Notes: generated from the sequence alone by a model not told the origin. A DNA stretch of 64,000 nucleotides from Chitinophaga hostae (GCF_018224885.1 NZ_JAGTXB010000001.1:186001-250000); one strand, 5' to 3'. Positions 26,376 through 35,822 are shown, counted from the stretch's first letter. Made by a program: numbers and translations.

Positions 26376-27704
26376 TCAGCGTTTTTTCCCTACCAGGTTT
26401 AACTGGAAGGATACCCCTGCTGAATATAGTTTTACCTGTCCCAATCCTACCCCACGAAGTGGAATTTTTGCATAGGGCTGTACCCCAACGATCAGGCGCT
26501 TACCTGCAGGCTGTTGATACAACGCTCCCACGTTCAGGATAGCCAGGTAGTGCTGATTTTCATTTTCTACGGTTTTCTCCCATTTAGGTAGGTCCTTGTA
26601 AAGATATTCATATTTTTCCTTCAGCATGAAATAGTTAGAAATGCCAAGGGTGGCGCTTAACGTGTTATTGTTTACCTGCAGAAAGGTATAATTCATATTA
26701 ATGGGTATGTCCAGTACATCGCAATTTGCATTCACTTTTACCAGGTCGTAAGGAACACCCACATTGTCGGGTGTGGTATAGTCTGTTTTGGTGGCGCCAT
26801 ACAGCTTCTTGCTGTATACAGCTCCGGTGGTCACAAACCAGTGGCGATCAAAGTAGTAATGTGCCAACACTCCCAGATTAAATCCTACTTTACCATAATT
26901 CAGAGAAGGCGCAACATTCAGATCGGGTCCTAATGTTACACCTATTTGCAATCCTTTTGAATTGATTTTTCTTCCCGGGGCAGCTGATTGCCGATCCGGC
27001 TGTTTGTCAGTGTTTACAGGTATTTCAGATGGCCTGGTTATTTTCGTATAGCCGTTATAGTTAGTAATGTTTTTAATCTTAATTAAGTGTATATCGTTTT
27101 GCGGTGGTATTGATATACTGTCCTTTGCTGCAGGCAGTGAATAATTAGCCCCGGTGGTATTGACGACAGGAGGCGTGGCGGTACCGGTTGTATTTTCCCC
27201 ACCGGTAGTCGGGCTTTCTCCGGGCAGCTGTTTTGCCGGTTCGTTATTTAGTTTGCGTTCAACTTGTTTTGCCTTCGGCAGATGTTTACCTGCGTTGTTT
27301 ATATCGTTTTCGGCTGATCTTTTTTCCGTTGCCTGCTTGCTATTACCGGTTTCATTCTCCGCAGAGGTGCTTCCGGCCAGCTGATGGTTATTTACTTTAC
27401 GGGACACTCCTTCGTTAGGTCGCTTGCCAGGTGTATTGTCGGTTGCCGTTGATAATTTATCGTTCGTCTTTTGCACTGAAACAGCCGTGTCAGCAGTCTT
27501 TTTATCTGCGGTAGAAGGTTGCATGACCCACCATCCCAGGGCCCCGAGAAGAGGCAGCAGGAACAGCCACCACCAGCCTGCCGGGCGTTTATTATTATCC
27601 CCGGCATCCAGCAGCGATTCCATTTTTTTCCAGGCATCCTGGTCAAATGGAATATCAGCTTCATTCAGCTTGTTACGGATGCTATTTTCAAACGCGTCAT
27701 TCAT
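26376..27704 (-). CDS. membrane-anchored anti-sigma-like protein with C-terminal barrel-like domain
   Basis: 442 residues. The N-terminal ~35 residues (FENSIRNKLNEADIPFDQDAWKKM) form the cytoplasmic helix seen in many Bacteroidota sigma-partner proteins. A Trp-rich TM helix follows (WWWLFLLPLLGALGWWVM, about 43-60), then a long low-complexity Asn/Thr/Lys linker, then ~200 residues resembling an outer-membrane barrel domain (LQIGVTLGPDLNV...VSFQLNLVGK). It overlaps the ECF sigma gene by eight bases. I infer that it senses an envelope signal and controls that sigma factor; this is not proven by a recognised domain. Confidence 0.7.
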   Translation of the reverse strand: MNDAFENSIRNKLNEADIPFDQDAWKKMESLLDAGDNNKRPAGWWWLFLLPLLGALGWWVMQPSTADKKTADTAVSVQKTNDKLSTATDNTPGKRPNEGVSRKVNNHQLAGSTSAENETGNSKQATEKRSAENDINNAGKHLPKAKQVERKLNNEPAKQLPGESPTTGGENTTGTATPPVVNTTGANYSLPAAKDSISIPPQNDIHLIKIKNITNYNGYTKITRPSEIPVNTDKQPDRQSAAPGRKINSKGLQIGVTLGPDLNVAPSLNYGKVGFNLGVLAHYYFDRHWFVTTGAVYSKKLYGATKTDYTTPDNVGVPYDLVKVNANCDVLDIPINMNYTFLQVNNNTLSATLGISNYFMLKEKYEYLYKDLPKWEKTVENENQHYLAILNVGALYQQPAGKRLIVGVQPYAKIPLRGVGLGQVKLYSAGVSFQLNLVGKKR

Positions 27705-28284
27705 TTTTGTATAAGGGCATATTTATATCATTTCCATCAGATATGCTCATGGAAAATTTAATAATTCTTTCTTTCAGTATTTTTTTTGCTTTAAATAAAT
27801 TGGATTTGGAGGTGCCTTCTGAGATCCGCAAAATGGCAGCTATTTCCTGGTGCTGGTAGCCTTCCATTACATACAGGTTAAAAACTGCGCGGTATGCGGG
27901 AGGTAATGCCTGTACATGTTTTACTAACTCATCATAGGATAGTTTGTCTACAATTTTTTCATCCGTTCCTGGTTCAGGTACCTGACTGATGTCATCTACG
28001 AATACCAGTTTCTTTTTACTTCTTAAAAAATCAATAGCTGTATTCACCATGATCTTCGCTAACCATGTTTTAAATGATCTGCTGGTATCAAATGATTGAA
28101 TGTGCTGAAATATTTTAAGAAATCCGTCATTCATAATTTCAACCGCCTCTTCTCTGTTTTGTGCATACCTCAAACAAATGCTTAGTCCGTATCCGAAAAA
28201 ATTCCGGTACAGCGCTTCCTGACTGCTGCGTTCTTTTCTGCAGCAACCGGCAATCAGATCGTTAATATTATTCAACTCCTGCAC
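27697..28284 (-). CDS. ECF-type RNA polymerase sigma factor
   Basis: 195-residue sigma-70 family protein with regions 2 and 4 only. Region 2 shows LYRNFFGYGLSICLRYAQNREEAVEIMNDGFLKIF and RSFKTWLAKIMVNTAIDFLR; region 4 shows LPPAYRAVFNLYVMEGYQHQEIAAILRISEGTSKS with the HTH. It is typical of the Bacteroidota ECF sigmas paired with a membrane protein, here encoded directly downstream with an eight-base overlap. Regulon unknown. Confidence 0.9.
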   Translation of the reverse strand: MQELNNINDLIAGCCRKERSSQEALYRNFFGYGLSICLRYAQNREEAVEIMNDGFLKIFQHIQSFDTSRSFKTWLAKIMVNTAIDFLRSKKKLVFVDDISQVPEPGTDEKIVDKLSYDELVKHVQALPPAYRAVFNLYVMEGYQHQEIAAILRISEGTSKSNLFKAKKILKERIIKFSMSISDGNDINMPLYKNE

Positions 28285-28568
28285 AAAAATATTCTTGCCT
28301 GCTTTTTTGTATTAAGTGAGTTTTTTGAAAATCCGTGTTTGATTTTGGCTTTTAAAAAAATCAATCCGATAATGATACGCTCAACGACTAAAAAAGGTTG
28401 CCTTCTCCCTTAAAAAAACAGTCATCTTAATAAAACGCATTTTTAAGCCCATTATTCGATTACACCCTATTTTTAACACTTGTATCCGCCTCTTTACCGA
28501 TATGCGAAATTCAGGCCCTTTCCGGAGGTCGATTTTTGACCATTTTGACGATTTTTTTTGCTTTTCGA

Positions 28569-28604
28569 CAAAAAAACGGGCAAACTGTAAATACAATCTG
28601 CCCG
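28569..28604 (-). terminator. mnmG terminator
   Basis: Read on the minus strand: CGGGCAGATT, a nine-base loop, then GTTTGCCCG followed by seven Ts. It lies just after the mnmG stop. The rest of the 340-base gap to the sigma factor gene is A+T-rich and shows no gene. Confidence 0.85.
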
Positions 28605-28624
28605 CTTCGAAATCAATAATTTTT

Positions 28625-30493
28625 TTATCTTCCCATATAAACCATGAGGATTTGTACATCACTCGGATTAACTCCACTAATCCGGCTTGCCTGACCTAAA
28701 GTATGCGGACGAATTTTATTAAACTTTTGTCTTGCTTCATTGGATAAGGAAACCAATTTAGCATAATCGAAATTAGAAGGAATGATGAGGTCTTCCAGTT
28801 GACTCATTTTCTGCACCAGTTCATTTTCCTTTTCGATATATACATCATACTTGATTTGAATTTCTGCCTGTTCCAAAGTGTCCTTATTGAAGCCGGCAAG
28901 AGCGGTTGCAATTTTTGGTACCTCTTCTTTCATAGAAAAAATATCCAATCCAGGTCGTAATAATATCTGATGTGCCTTCTGTTTTTGCGTTAGCGGCGCA
29001 GATGATTTGGCTTCCAGGAGCGCACTTATTTCTTCCGGTTCTACCGACAAATCCTTCAGAATGCGTTTGATTTTCTCTACTCCTTCTTTCTTCTCCTGTA
29101 CTTTCTGCATTCTTTCTTCAGAAGCCAATCCCATTTTATAGCTTCTTTCCGTTAAACGCAGATCCGCATTATCCTGTCTTAACAATGTTCTGAACTCTGC
29201 CCGGGAAGTAAACATACGGTATGGCTCTTCTGTTCCCTTGTTAATCAGGTCATCTATCAGTACCCCTATATAGGCTTCGCTTCTTTTTAAAACAAAAGGA
29301 GCTTCTTCTTTTGCCTTCAAATGTGCGTTTATGCCGGCCATTAAACCCTGGCAGGCAGCTTCCTCATAACCGGTGGTACCATTTATTTGTCCCGCGAAAA
29401 ACAAGTTCTGCACCTGCTTGGTTTCGAGGGAAAACTGCAGTTGTGTAGGTGGGAAGAAATCGTATTCTATCGCATATCCGGGTCTGAACATCCGGCAATT
29501 TTCAAATCCTGGTACCAGTCGTAATGCTTTCATTTGCACATCTTCGGGCAGGGAGGTAGAAAATCCGTTCACATAGATCTCCACTGTATCCCAACCTTCC
29601 GGTTCCACAAAAAGCTGATGCCGTTCTCTTTCGGCGAAGCGGTTTATTTTATCCTCGATACTCGGACAATAACGTGGACCTGTTCCCTGGATACGTCCCT
29701 GAAACATGGGGGATCTGTCAAATCCGGTACGGAGCATTTCATGTACTGCCTCGCTGGTATAAGTGATCCAACAACTTCTCTGTTGGACCGGTTTAATTTT
29801 TTCTACATCGAGATAGGAGAATCCTACTATCTCGTCATCCCCTTTTTGCTCCTCCATTTTGGAATAGTCCAGGCTTCTTCCATCGATACGGGGAGGTGTA
29901 CCTGTTTTCAAACGATCGCTTTCAAAACCAAGGGATACCAGTTGTTCGGTGATACCGGTGGCAGCTTTTTCCGCCACTCTTCCACCACCAAATTGCTTAT
30001 CCCCGATATGTATCACCCCATTCAGGAAAGTACCATTTGTAAGTACCACCGCCTTTGCCTGGATTTCGTGTCCTAAACCAGTAATTACTCCGTGACAGCG
30101 ACCATCCTTTACCAAAAGTCCCTTTACCATATCCTGGTAGAAGTCAACATTAGGTGTTTTCTCTAATGCCTCGCGCCATTTTGCTGCGAAAAGCATACGG
30201 TCATTTTGGGTGCGGGGACTCCACATTGCAGGTCCCTTTGATCTGTTCAGCATCCTGAACTGGATCATCGATTGGTCTGTCACGATTCCGGAATATCCGC
30301 CCAGGGCATCTATTTCCCTTACAATTTGTCCCTTTGCAATCCCCCCCATGGCAGGGTTGCAGCTCATTTGAGCGATGGTTTGCATATTCATGGTCACCAA
30401 TAAAACTTTGGAGCCCATATTGGCAGCAGCGGCAGCGGCTTCACAACCTGCATGTCCTGCACCTACTACAATTATATCGTATGATGGAAACAT
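28625..30493 (-). CDS. mnmG: tRNA uridine-5-carboxymethylaminomethyl modification enzyme MnmG (GidA)
   Basis: 622-residue FAD enzyme that, with MnmE, modifies the wobble uridine of several tRNAs. The start MFPSYDIIVVGAGHAGCEAA is chosen because it puts the dinucleotide-binding GxGxxG at the N-terminus and gives the family length; the longer open frame would translate through two parS palindromes. Also visible are NPAMGGIAKGQIVREIDALGG, TGTFLNG and YCPSIEDKI, all MnmG signatures, and the C-terminal helical domain for MnmE binding. mnmG is often near the chromosome origin in bacteria, which fits the parS and DnaA-box-like sites in the next 6 kb. Confidence 0.96.
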   Translation of the reverse strand: MFPSYDIIVVGAGHAGCEAAAAAANMGSKVLLVTMNMQTIAQMSCNPAMGGIAKGQIVREIDALGGYSGIVTDQSMIQFRMLNRSKGPAMWSPRTQNDRMLFAAKWREALEKTPNVDFYQDMVKGLLVKDGRCHGVITGLGHEIQAKAVVLTNGTFLNGVIHIGDKQFGGGRVAEKAATGITEQLVSLGFESDRLKTGTPPRIDGRSLDYSKMEEQKGDDEIVGFSYLDVEKIKPVQQRSCWITYTSEAVHEMLRTGFDRSPMFQGRIQGTGPRYCPSIEDKINRFAERERHQLFVEPEGWDTVEIYVNGFSTSLPEDVQMKALRLVPGFENCRMFRPGYAIEYDFFPPTQLQFSLETKQVQNLFFAGQINGTTGYEEAACQGLMAGINAHLKAKEEAPFVLKRSEAYIGVLIDDLINKGTEEPYRMFTSRAEFRTLLRQDNADLRLTERSYKMGLASEERMQKVQEKKEGVEKIKRILKDLSVEPEEISALLEAKSSAPLTQKQKAHQILLRPGLDIFSMKEEVPKIATALAGFNKDTLEQAEIQIKYDVYIEKENELVQKMSQLEDLIIPSNFDYAKLVSLSNEARQKFNKIRPHTLGQASRISGVNPSDVQILMVYMGR

Positions 30494-30553
30494 AATAACT
30501 TTAGAAAATGCAAAATTACGTAGAAGAAGGGAGATTGTTCTGAGAAAGTGAAA

Positions 30554-30569
30554 TGTTCCACGTGGAACA
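30554..30569. promoter_or_regulatory. parS site 1
   Basis: TGTTCCACGTGGAACA, a perfect 16-bp palindrome, one symmetric base pair change from the classic parS TGTTTCACGTGAAACA. ParB/Spo0J loads here to organise the origin region. It sits 60 bases upstream of the mnmG start. Confidence 0.88.
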
Positions 30570-30632
30570 TACGGAAAGGGGTGTGAGTTTTTGGACAAAT
30601 GCAACAAATTAAAGCTAATCAATAAAAAAGTA

Positions 30633-30648
30633 TGTTCCACGTGGAACA
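30633..30648. promoter_or_regulatory. parS site 2
   Basis: Second exact copy of TGTTCCACGTGGAACA, 79 bases from the first in centre-to-centre spacing. Confidence 0.88.
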
Positions 30649-30687
30649 TATAATAAGTATAACCCTCCCCTGTTTAAAAAACCTCCT

Positions 30688-30798
30688 TTATGATACTACC
30701 TCCAGATGATCACGTTTGCCTATCCAGCCGTTCTGATAAATGAAGCAAATATTCCTGAACAGAATAGTGTAATTGGCAATGTACTTATCGAATACTTT
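30688..30798 (-). pseudogene. C-terminal remnant of an unidentified gene
   Basis: A protein-like run of about 35 codons on the minus strand (FDKYIANYTILFRNICFIYQ and NGWIGKRDHLEVV) ends at a stop. Further upstream in other frames are runs such as FFLDRLSRIEKEIPDTVREL, separated by stops. This indicates a decayed gene spanning roughly 30.7-31.0 kb. No family recognised. Confidence 0.45.
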
Positions 30799-31150
30799 TA
30801 AAGAAAAAATAGGTGCCTTGATCCTTCAGACCATCCTGCTTTATCCTAGTGATCCAAAGTAAGATAAAACTGATCATATCAATTCGCGAACCGTATCTGG
30901 AATTTCCTTTTCAATCCGGCTCAAGCGATCAAGAAAAAAGGTTCGTCCTCTCTCCTCTCAGAATCCTATTTTAAAAAACATTGATAAACATCCCCGGGGT
31001 GTTTAGCATCTAAATTTTTATGGGTATCAGTAACGATGTGATGACCTCCATCCTATACTATGGCATCAGGTAATTTTATCCTATTTATCTTAATATAGAA
31101 CTCAATCATCACCGAATTAACCTGTTTGCAACAAATCAAGTTGACTATGA

Positions 31151-31729
31151 TTAATGATACCTCAGATCAACAGCCTCAATAATAAAACAGTCGATCTCTT
31201 TCTCCGGGAGTGTCATTCCCGCTACTAAATAACGATACTTCTCTCCCGTATTTTTCTTCTTATGATGATGAAATCTTCCTATAAAACTTCCCGTTGGTAT
31301 AATATATTATCCAAGCGGAAACGTAATAACAAAATTGGTCCAGGTAGCTTCATAAAGCAATATCCATGTTTGGATTGCTACTCAGTGGAAAGGGATAATC
31401 ATTAACGTGCACTAAATAATTCTTGCTGCCTTCTTAGATATTGTTCCAACAATTCTGAGGAAGCCAGGTATTCAATCTTCAAGAAACCAACTTCAAAAGT
31501 TTCTCATGCACGCTCCGCATAACCATCTTTATCGTTTGATTTGAAATCAAACCGAGTCACTGGATTATCAAACATCAGAACCAAATCTTGCCTTGATCTA
31601 TCTCATACAAACAGGAACTCTAAAGTCATCATTAGCTTCCTCTTCCACAATATCCTGCCAGATCATCTATCTATAGCGATCTGTTAATTTGAGCCGAAAC
31701 CATCTCCCCTCACATTCAGGCTCCATCAT
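31151..31729 (-). pseudogene. decayed gene of unknown family, several stops and frame shifts
   Basis: On the minus strand, successive protein-like segments can be read in shifting frames: MEPECEGRWFRLKL, then MIWQDIVEEEANDDFRVPV, then DLVLMFDNPVTRFDFKSNDK, an in-frame TGA, TFEVGFLKIEYLASSELLEQ continuing to another stop, and finally YLVAGMTLPEKEIDCFIIEA ending at a stop near 31151. The composition is clearly coding in origin, but the reading frame is broken at least four times. I do not recognise the family. Confidence 0.55.
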
Positions 31730-32049
31730 CTTTCCGGTTGATCTACAATCTTATATTCAATTCGAAACCGAAACGTCCTCTCTCTATAAAGATCTAAAGC
31801 ATCCCTGCCAGGTGCCCCTATTGAGCAACATTCACATACTTGGTTCAAATCCACAATGTTCTCATACAAACATATCCTCACTGTCACGCCCTGCTGTTTA
31901 CGTCCGCATAAATTCGCCTTTATATATCGGCATATAACCTTCGTATCTTTATATCTCGAGAGCACCAGATCTGGCTGTACACTAATAAGAATTGAAACCC
32001 GCCAATTCCTATTTCAAGAAAAAGAACTGTGCTTGAATGAATCGGGAAA

Positions 32050-32065
32050 TGTTTCACGTGGAACA
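32050..32065. promoter_or_regulatory. parS site 3
   Basis: TGTTTCACGTGGAACA, one base from the palindromic copies and a natural parS variant. Confidence 0.85.
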
Positions 32066-32105
32066 TCCAATTTCATGGTCGTTAAAATCCCTGAAAATAA
32101 AAAAA

Positions 32106-32121
32106 TGTTCCACGTGGAACA
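32106..32121. promoter_or_regulatory. parS site 4
   Basis: TGTTCCACGTGGAACA, perfect palindrome, 56 bases from site 3. With sites 1-3 it makes two pairs about 1.5 kb apart around the decayed region. Confidence 0.88.
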
Positions 32122-32154
32122 TTTTAAAGAATTATAAACACCATGAAACAAAAC

Positions 32155-32583
32155 TTACTTCTTCCTGAAGTACTTTTCCAGGTATTCGTCCTCTTTACTT
32201 CTCATTAAGGCTGCTTCCTTTCTACTCTTGTCCTTGAATCCGCACAAATGCAGCGCTCCATGAAATATAACCCGATGCAATTCCTGGTTAACAGGTGTTT
32301 TAAACCTCTCCGCATTATCTACTACCCTATCTACGCTAACGTAAATTTCACCCTCCGTCACAGCGGGATCTTCTCCCATTTCAAATGTTACTATATCGGT
32401 ATAAGTATCGTGTTGTAAAAACTGCTTGTTAATCTCCAGTAAATAGGCGTCTGAACAAAAAACATAGTGCAAACTCTTCAATCCTTGCCCCTCTGCAGAA
32501 AAAAGATCAGCCAGGAACAATTTCAATCTCCGCTTCTCTTTTAAATAATCCTTTACCTCGTGTGTTGTAAACTGAATTGCCAT
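32155..32583 (-). CDS. ybeY: endoribonuclease YbeY
   Basis: 142-residue cytoplasmic metalloprotein for 16S rRNA 3'-end maturation and ribosome quality control. It matches YbeY by the YTDIVTFEMGE segment and the C-terminal metal site HGALHLCGFKDKSRKE. The usual H-x3-H-x5-H reads His108, His112, Asp118 here, the third ligand position being Asp. It lies between parS site 4 and the divergent feoA-like gene. Confidence 0.93.
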   Translation of the reverse strand: MAIQFTTHEVKDYLKEKRRLKLFLADLFSAEGQGLKSLHYVFCSDAYLLEINKQFLQHDTYTDIVTFEMGEDPAVTEGEIYVSVDRVVDNAERFKTPVNQELHRVIFHGALHLCGFKDKSRKEAALMRSKEDEYLEKYFRKK

Positions 32584-32745
32584 TTATAGTCAAAAAATTA
32601 TGTGGATGTAAAAGTAAAATGAAATTTTGGATTGGGTGAGCTTTCTTTTTGCATATTGCCGTCACAGGGGTACCTTTGCTTATCATTCATAAGTATGCAT
32701 CCCAATAATCCCGGAACAAAGTTTAAACAGATTAACAAGCAGGAA

Positions 32746-32982
32746 ATGAAAAAGGGCATTATTAAGTTATCTTCCCTTACAGCGGGAAAAAGCGCAGTAA
32801 TTATAGAATTTACAAAAGATGATCTTCATATAAAACTGATGGAAATGGGCTGCGTACCAGGTGAAACAGTGAAAATCGAAAAAATTGCTCCTATGGGAGA
32901 TCCAATCTCCATCCTGGTGGCAGGATACAATTTATCGCTTAGAAAAACGGAAGCTGATCATATTTTTGTAGAGGAAATTTAA
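32746..32982 (+). CDS. feoA: FeoA-domain protein (orphan)
   Basis: 78-residue SH3-like FeoA protein: ITKLSSLTAG-type start (IIKLSSLTAGKSAVI), LMEMGCVPGETVKIEKIAPMGDPI and GYNLSLRKTEADHIFV, the family's full pattern. FeoA assists the FeoB ferrous iron transporter at the inner membrane. The start MKKGI is chosen over longer in-frame Mets because it gives the family length and has AGGAA just upstream. No feoB follows; instead there is 1.7 kb of non-coding repeat-rich DNA, so feoA is alone here. Confidence 0.85.
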   Translation: MKKGIIKLSSLTAGKSAVIIEFTKDDLHIKLMEMGCVPGETVKIEKIAPMGDPISILVAGYNLSLRKTEADHIFVEEI

Positions 32983-33298
32983 TTTTCCTCTACTTTGATA
33001 GTTTTTTCCACATATTTTTTTCAAAAAACAAAAAAATTTTGAAAAAAATGGCTTTTTTTTCTGAAAACGGTGTCCCCCAGCCGATTTTTCCACATTTTTT
33101 ATGGATTATTCTTTCTTTTCAAAAAAAATTTTTGCTTTTTCGTCTATCCCACTCAAAAAATAGTAATACCAAAACTTTTCTTCATTATACACTCCTCCTT
33201 TCTCCATCCAATTGTATAAATATCCTCCACTAAAATTTACTTGAGATAATTCTTCAATTTTGCCAGAGAATGCCCTGACATTTCATTTTTTCCAAAAG
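32983..33298. other. A+T-rich non-coding stretch after feoA
   Basis: Dominated by A and T tracts. Two TTTTCCACA 9-mers (33004-33012 and 33086-33094), each one base from the DnaA box TTATCCACA, lie in it. No gene or convincing hairpin seen. Confidence 0.5.
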
Positions 33299-34651
33299 CC
33301 GTGTGGTTTCCACACGGTCAAATAAAATATCCCAATCTCAGTTCTCATCTCCCGTCATCACAATTGCTCATTAAGAGACACCACCATAAATCCAACAAAA
33401 ATTTTTAAATAATAAAATGTCAGCGGCCAATAAAGCCGCTGACGTTTCAAAACAGAGGTCCACTCCGTTAAATTATCGCATCGAGAAAAATATTGCATTC
33501 TCAGCGCATAGGCAGTCTGTTCTCACGCTGTTAAAAAATACAGCTATGCACTATTTCCAAGATGAACTTCAAATATCGAAATGTCAGGACTTTAGTAAAG
33601 CCCTGACATTTTAATAGAAATCAATCCCTGAAATATTATCTATGCAGTCTCTAAATTTCAAAACCTCAGCACGTTACAAGTGTCCTGAGAGTACGCTGCT
33701 TTTTGCAAATTGAATCGCAGGCCGGATATTTTGTAAAATATTAAAACCTCAACGGACTTCTTAAGCACTGAGATTCTCCCCGAATTTCCCTCCCTCATAC
33801 TTCTAAAAAACGAAAACAAATACAGGATTCTCAGCGCGCTACCTATGCCTTGAGAATTCCTCGAAATATATTTTTTGTAAGACGTTAAAGTCAGATAAAA
33901 AATATTCAATTCTCAGCGCCTTGTGAATACGCTGAGAATTGAATGAAATTGGAGCCTCCGGGGATACCCCGGTAGACGTTTGATTCTCAGCGTGCTACAA
34001 GTCCTTTGAGAATCGAATGAAAATTGAAATCACGGGGTACCCCCATGATTTCAAAAAATATTTAACTCTCATGGTACTCGTGAAAATCAATTGCTTACAG
34101 CCTGTGCCCTCCACTATTGCGTCAAAAAACCGTACAATAAAGCCCAGATCAGTAAGTTTTTAACCACGAAAAATCGACAGATTAAGCTGAAAAATAAACA
34201 CAGGGGGAAAAATAAACGCGCTGAGAATCAGACAGAATAAGGCTCTCTAAGGTTAACCCCAGCAAAAAAAGAATATTGAAATCTCAGCGCCTTCAAAAAA
34301 TGAACGCTGAGATGCTGTTAGAACGAAATCCTGTACAGCTTCTCAGAAAAATGGAAAATATCAAACTCTCATCACTTTAGGAGTGTTCTGAGATTTTGAT
34401 ATTCATAAAAAACCTTCACTTACCCCACGCAAGTTTTATTTTTTTAATTCTCAGGCCATTAAAAAGTATATTTCATACCAGATTTTTTACACACTTCTGT
34501 AATTCTGCCACCTGATTGCAGCGGCTTTTAAAGGAAAGGATTCAGTGAGAAAGAAAATATGCGATTCTCAGGAGCTTTATAACGCATTGAGAATTAAGCG
34601 CTTCGTATACAAATACGAAGGCCGCAAGAATATTACATTCTCGCGGCCTTC
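33299..34651. repeat. array of at least twelve stem-loops sharing a TTCTCAGCG motif
   Basis: Non-coding DNA packed with inverted repeats. Clear ones: 33299-33317 (CCGTGTGG arms), 33419-33443 (GTCAGCGGC), 33579-33611 (AAATGTCAGG), 33825-33860 (ATTCTCA), 33904-33944 (perfect 15-bp arms around 11 bases, containing CAATTCTCAGCG), 33958-33972 (CCGGGG), 33982-34014 (GATTCTCA), 34024-34054 (TTGAAATCA plus GGGGTACCCC), 34281-34313 (ATCTCAGCG), 34357-34403 (14 pairs, one mismatch, plus inner CACT/AGTG), 34564-34594 (ATTCTCA), 34601-34620 (CTTCGTAT) and 34617-34651 (GAAGGCCGC...). Many arms carry TTCTCAGCG or its complement, while loops differ. No open frame of interest runs through. The role is unknown. 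Confidence 0.8.
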
Positions 34652-34718
34652 GGGTATCTTCAAAATTATTATTACTAAAAAATAATATCTAAATAAAACT
34701 GTAAATCAACTAGTTATA

Positions 34719-35726
34719 TTAAAGACCAGCTTGGGCACTAATTTGCAGCATTCGCTCAATCGGCTTTTTGGCGGCTATTCTCAGGCTTTCTTCCATTGTG
34801 ATTTCCGGCTGTTCGTATTCCATACACAGGTAAAGCTTTTCCAGTGTATTCAATTTCATGTGCGGACAGTCGTTACAAGCGCAGGCGTTGTTGGGTGGTG
34901 CAGGAATAAAAGTCTTACCCGGATTTTCCTTTTGCATCTGGTGGAGAATTCCGGTTTCTGTAACAACGATATATTCCTGGGCATCATCTTTCTGGCTAAA
35001 TTTCAGTAACCCCGTAGTAGATCCGATGTAGTCGGCAATGGCAAGTACAGCTGGTTCACATTCCGGATGCGCTATCACCTTGGCTTTGGGGTGACGGATC
35101 TTCAATTTTGTGATCTTTTCCAGGGAGAAAATCTCGTGAACCATGCATGCTCCATTCCAAAGCACCATGTCTCTACCCGTTTTTTTGATCAGATAGGCCC
35201 CTAAATTCCGATCCGGGGCAAAGATGATCGGCTGATTGTGAGGAACGCTTTCGATGATTTTTTCGGCATTAGAGCTCGTGCAAATGATATCGCTGAGCGC
35301 CTTGATACCCGCTGAACAGTTGATGTATGAAATCACGATATGATCCGGGTAACGGTCCCTGAACTTCTTAAACAGCTCCGGCGGCGCACTGTCGGCCAGT
35401 GAACACCCCGCTTTCAGGTCCGGTAAAAGCACTTTTTTCTGCGGGCTCAAAATTTTCGCCGTTTCAGCCATAAAGTGCACACCAGCAAAAACAATCATAT
35501 CTGCATCTGTTTTTGCAGCCTGCTGACTAAGGCCCAAACTATCTCCGATGTAATCCGCAATATCCTGGATATCTGGTTCCTGGTAATAGTGGGCAAGAAC
35601 GATAGCATTTTTTTTCTTTTTCAAATTTTCTATCGCTTCAAACAAATCCAGAGAAGGATCGACTGATATATCCAAAAATCCGTTGTGTTGCAAATTTTTT
35701 TTCGCTTCAGCGATTTCCATAATCAT
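34719..35726 (-). CDS. nadA: quinolinate synthase A
   Basis: Cytoplasmic [4Fe-4S] enzyme condensing iminoaspartate and dihydroxyacetone phosphate to quinolinate in NAD synthesis. The 335-residue protein shows the three cluster cysteines Cys108 (LKAGCSLAD), Cys194 (NGACMVHE) and Cys287 (NDCPHMKLN), together with [20 protein letters not shown] and [10 protein letters not shown]. nadB and nadC are not adjacent. The start may be either Met in MIMEIA. The gene faces away from the candidate origin. Confidence 0.96.
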   Translation of the reverse strand: MIMEIAEAKKNLQHNGFLDISVDPSLDLFEAIENLKKKKNAIVLAHYYQEPDIQDIADYIGDSLGLSQQAAKTDADMIVFAGVHFMAETAKILSPQKKVLLPDLKAGCSLADSAPPELFKKFRDRYPDHIVISYINCSAGIKALSDIICTSSNAEKIIESVPHNQPIIFAPDRNLGAYLIKKTGRDMVLWNGACMVHEIFSLEKITKLKIRHPKAKVIAHPECEPAVLAIADYIGSTTGLLKFSQKDDAQEYIVVTETGILHQMQKENPGKTFIPAPPNNACACNDCPHMKLNTLEKLYLCMEYEQPEITMEESLRIAAKKPIERMLQISAQAGL

Positions 35727-35814
35727 AGCTATATACTTCTTTAAATATTTAAAAGAAAAAGCCCACTACTATTAGGGCTGTGAATATGTGGAAATTTAAT
35801 TTCCGGCGTTGGTA

Positions 35815-35822
35815 CAAATGTA
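35815..35822 (-). promoter_or_regulatory. candidate -7 box for nadA
   Basis: TACATTTG on the minus strand, an exact TAnnTTTG match, about 90 bases before the nadA start. No clear -33 box was found at the expected distance. Confidence 0.4.

Noticed and set aside
30494..30649. N-terminal extension of MnmG
   Set aside because: It would translate two parS palindromes and precede the FAD-binding start; length and motif position favour the Met at 30493.
33417..33614. 65-codon frame in the stem-loop array
   Set aside because: It runs through two hairpins and has no protein-like pattern.
33299..34651. CRISPR array
   Set aside because: Repeats are inverted, of different length and sequence, with irregular spacing and no cas genes.
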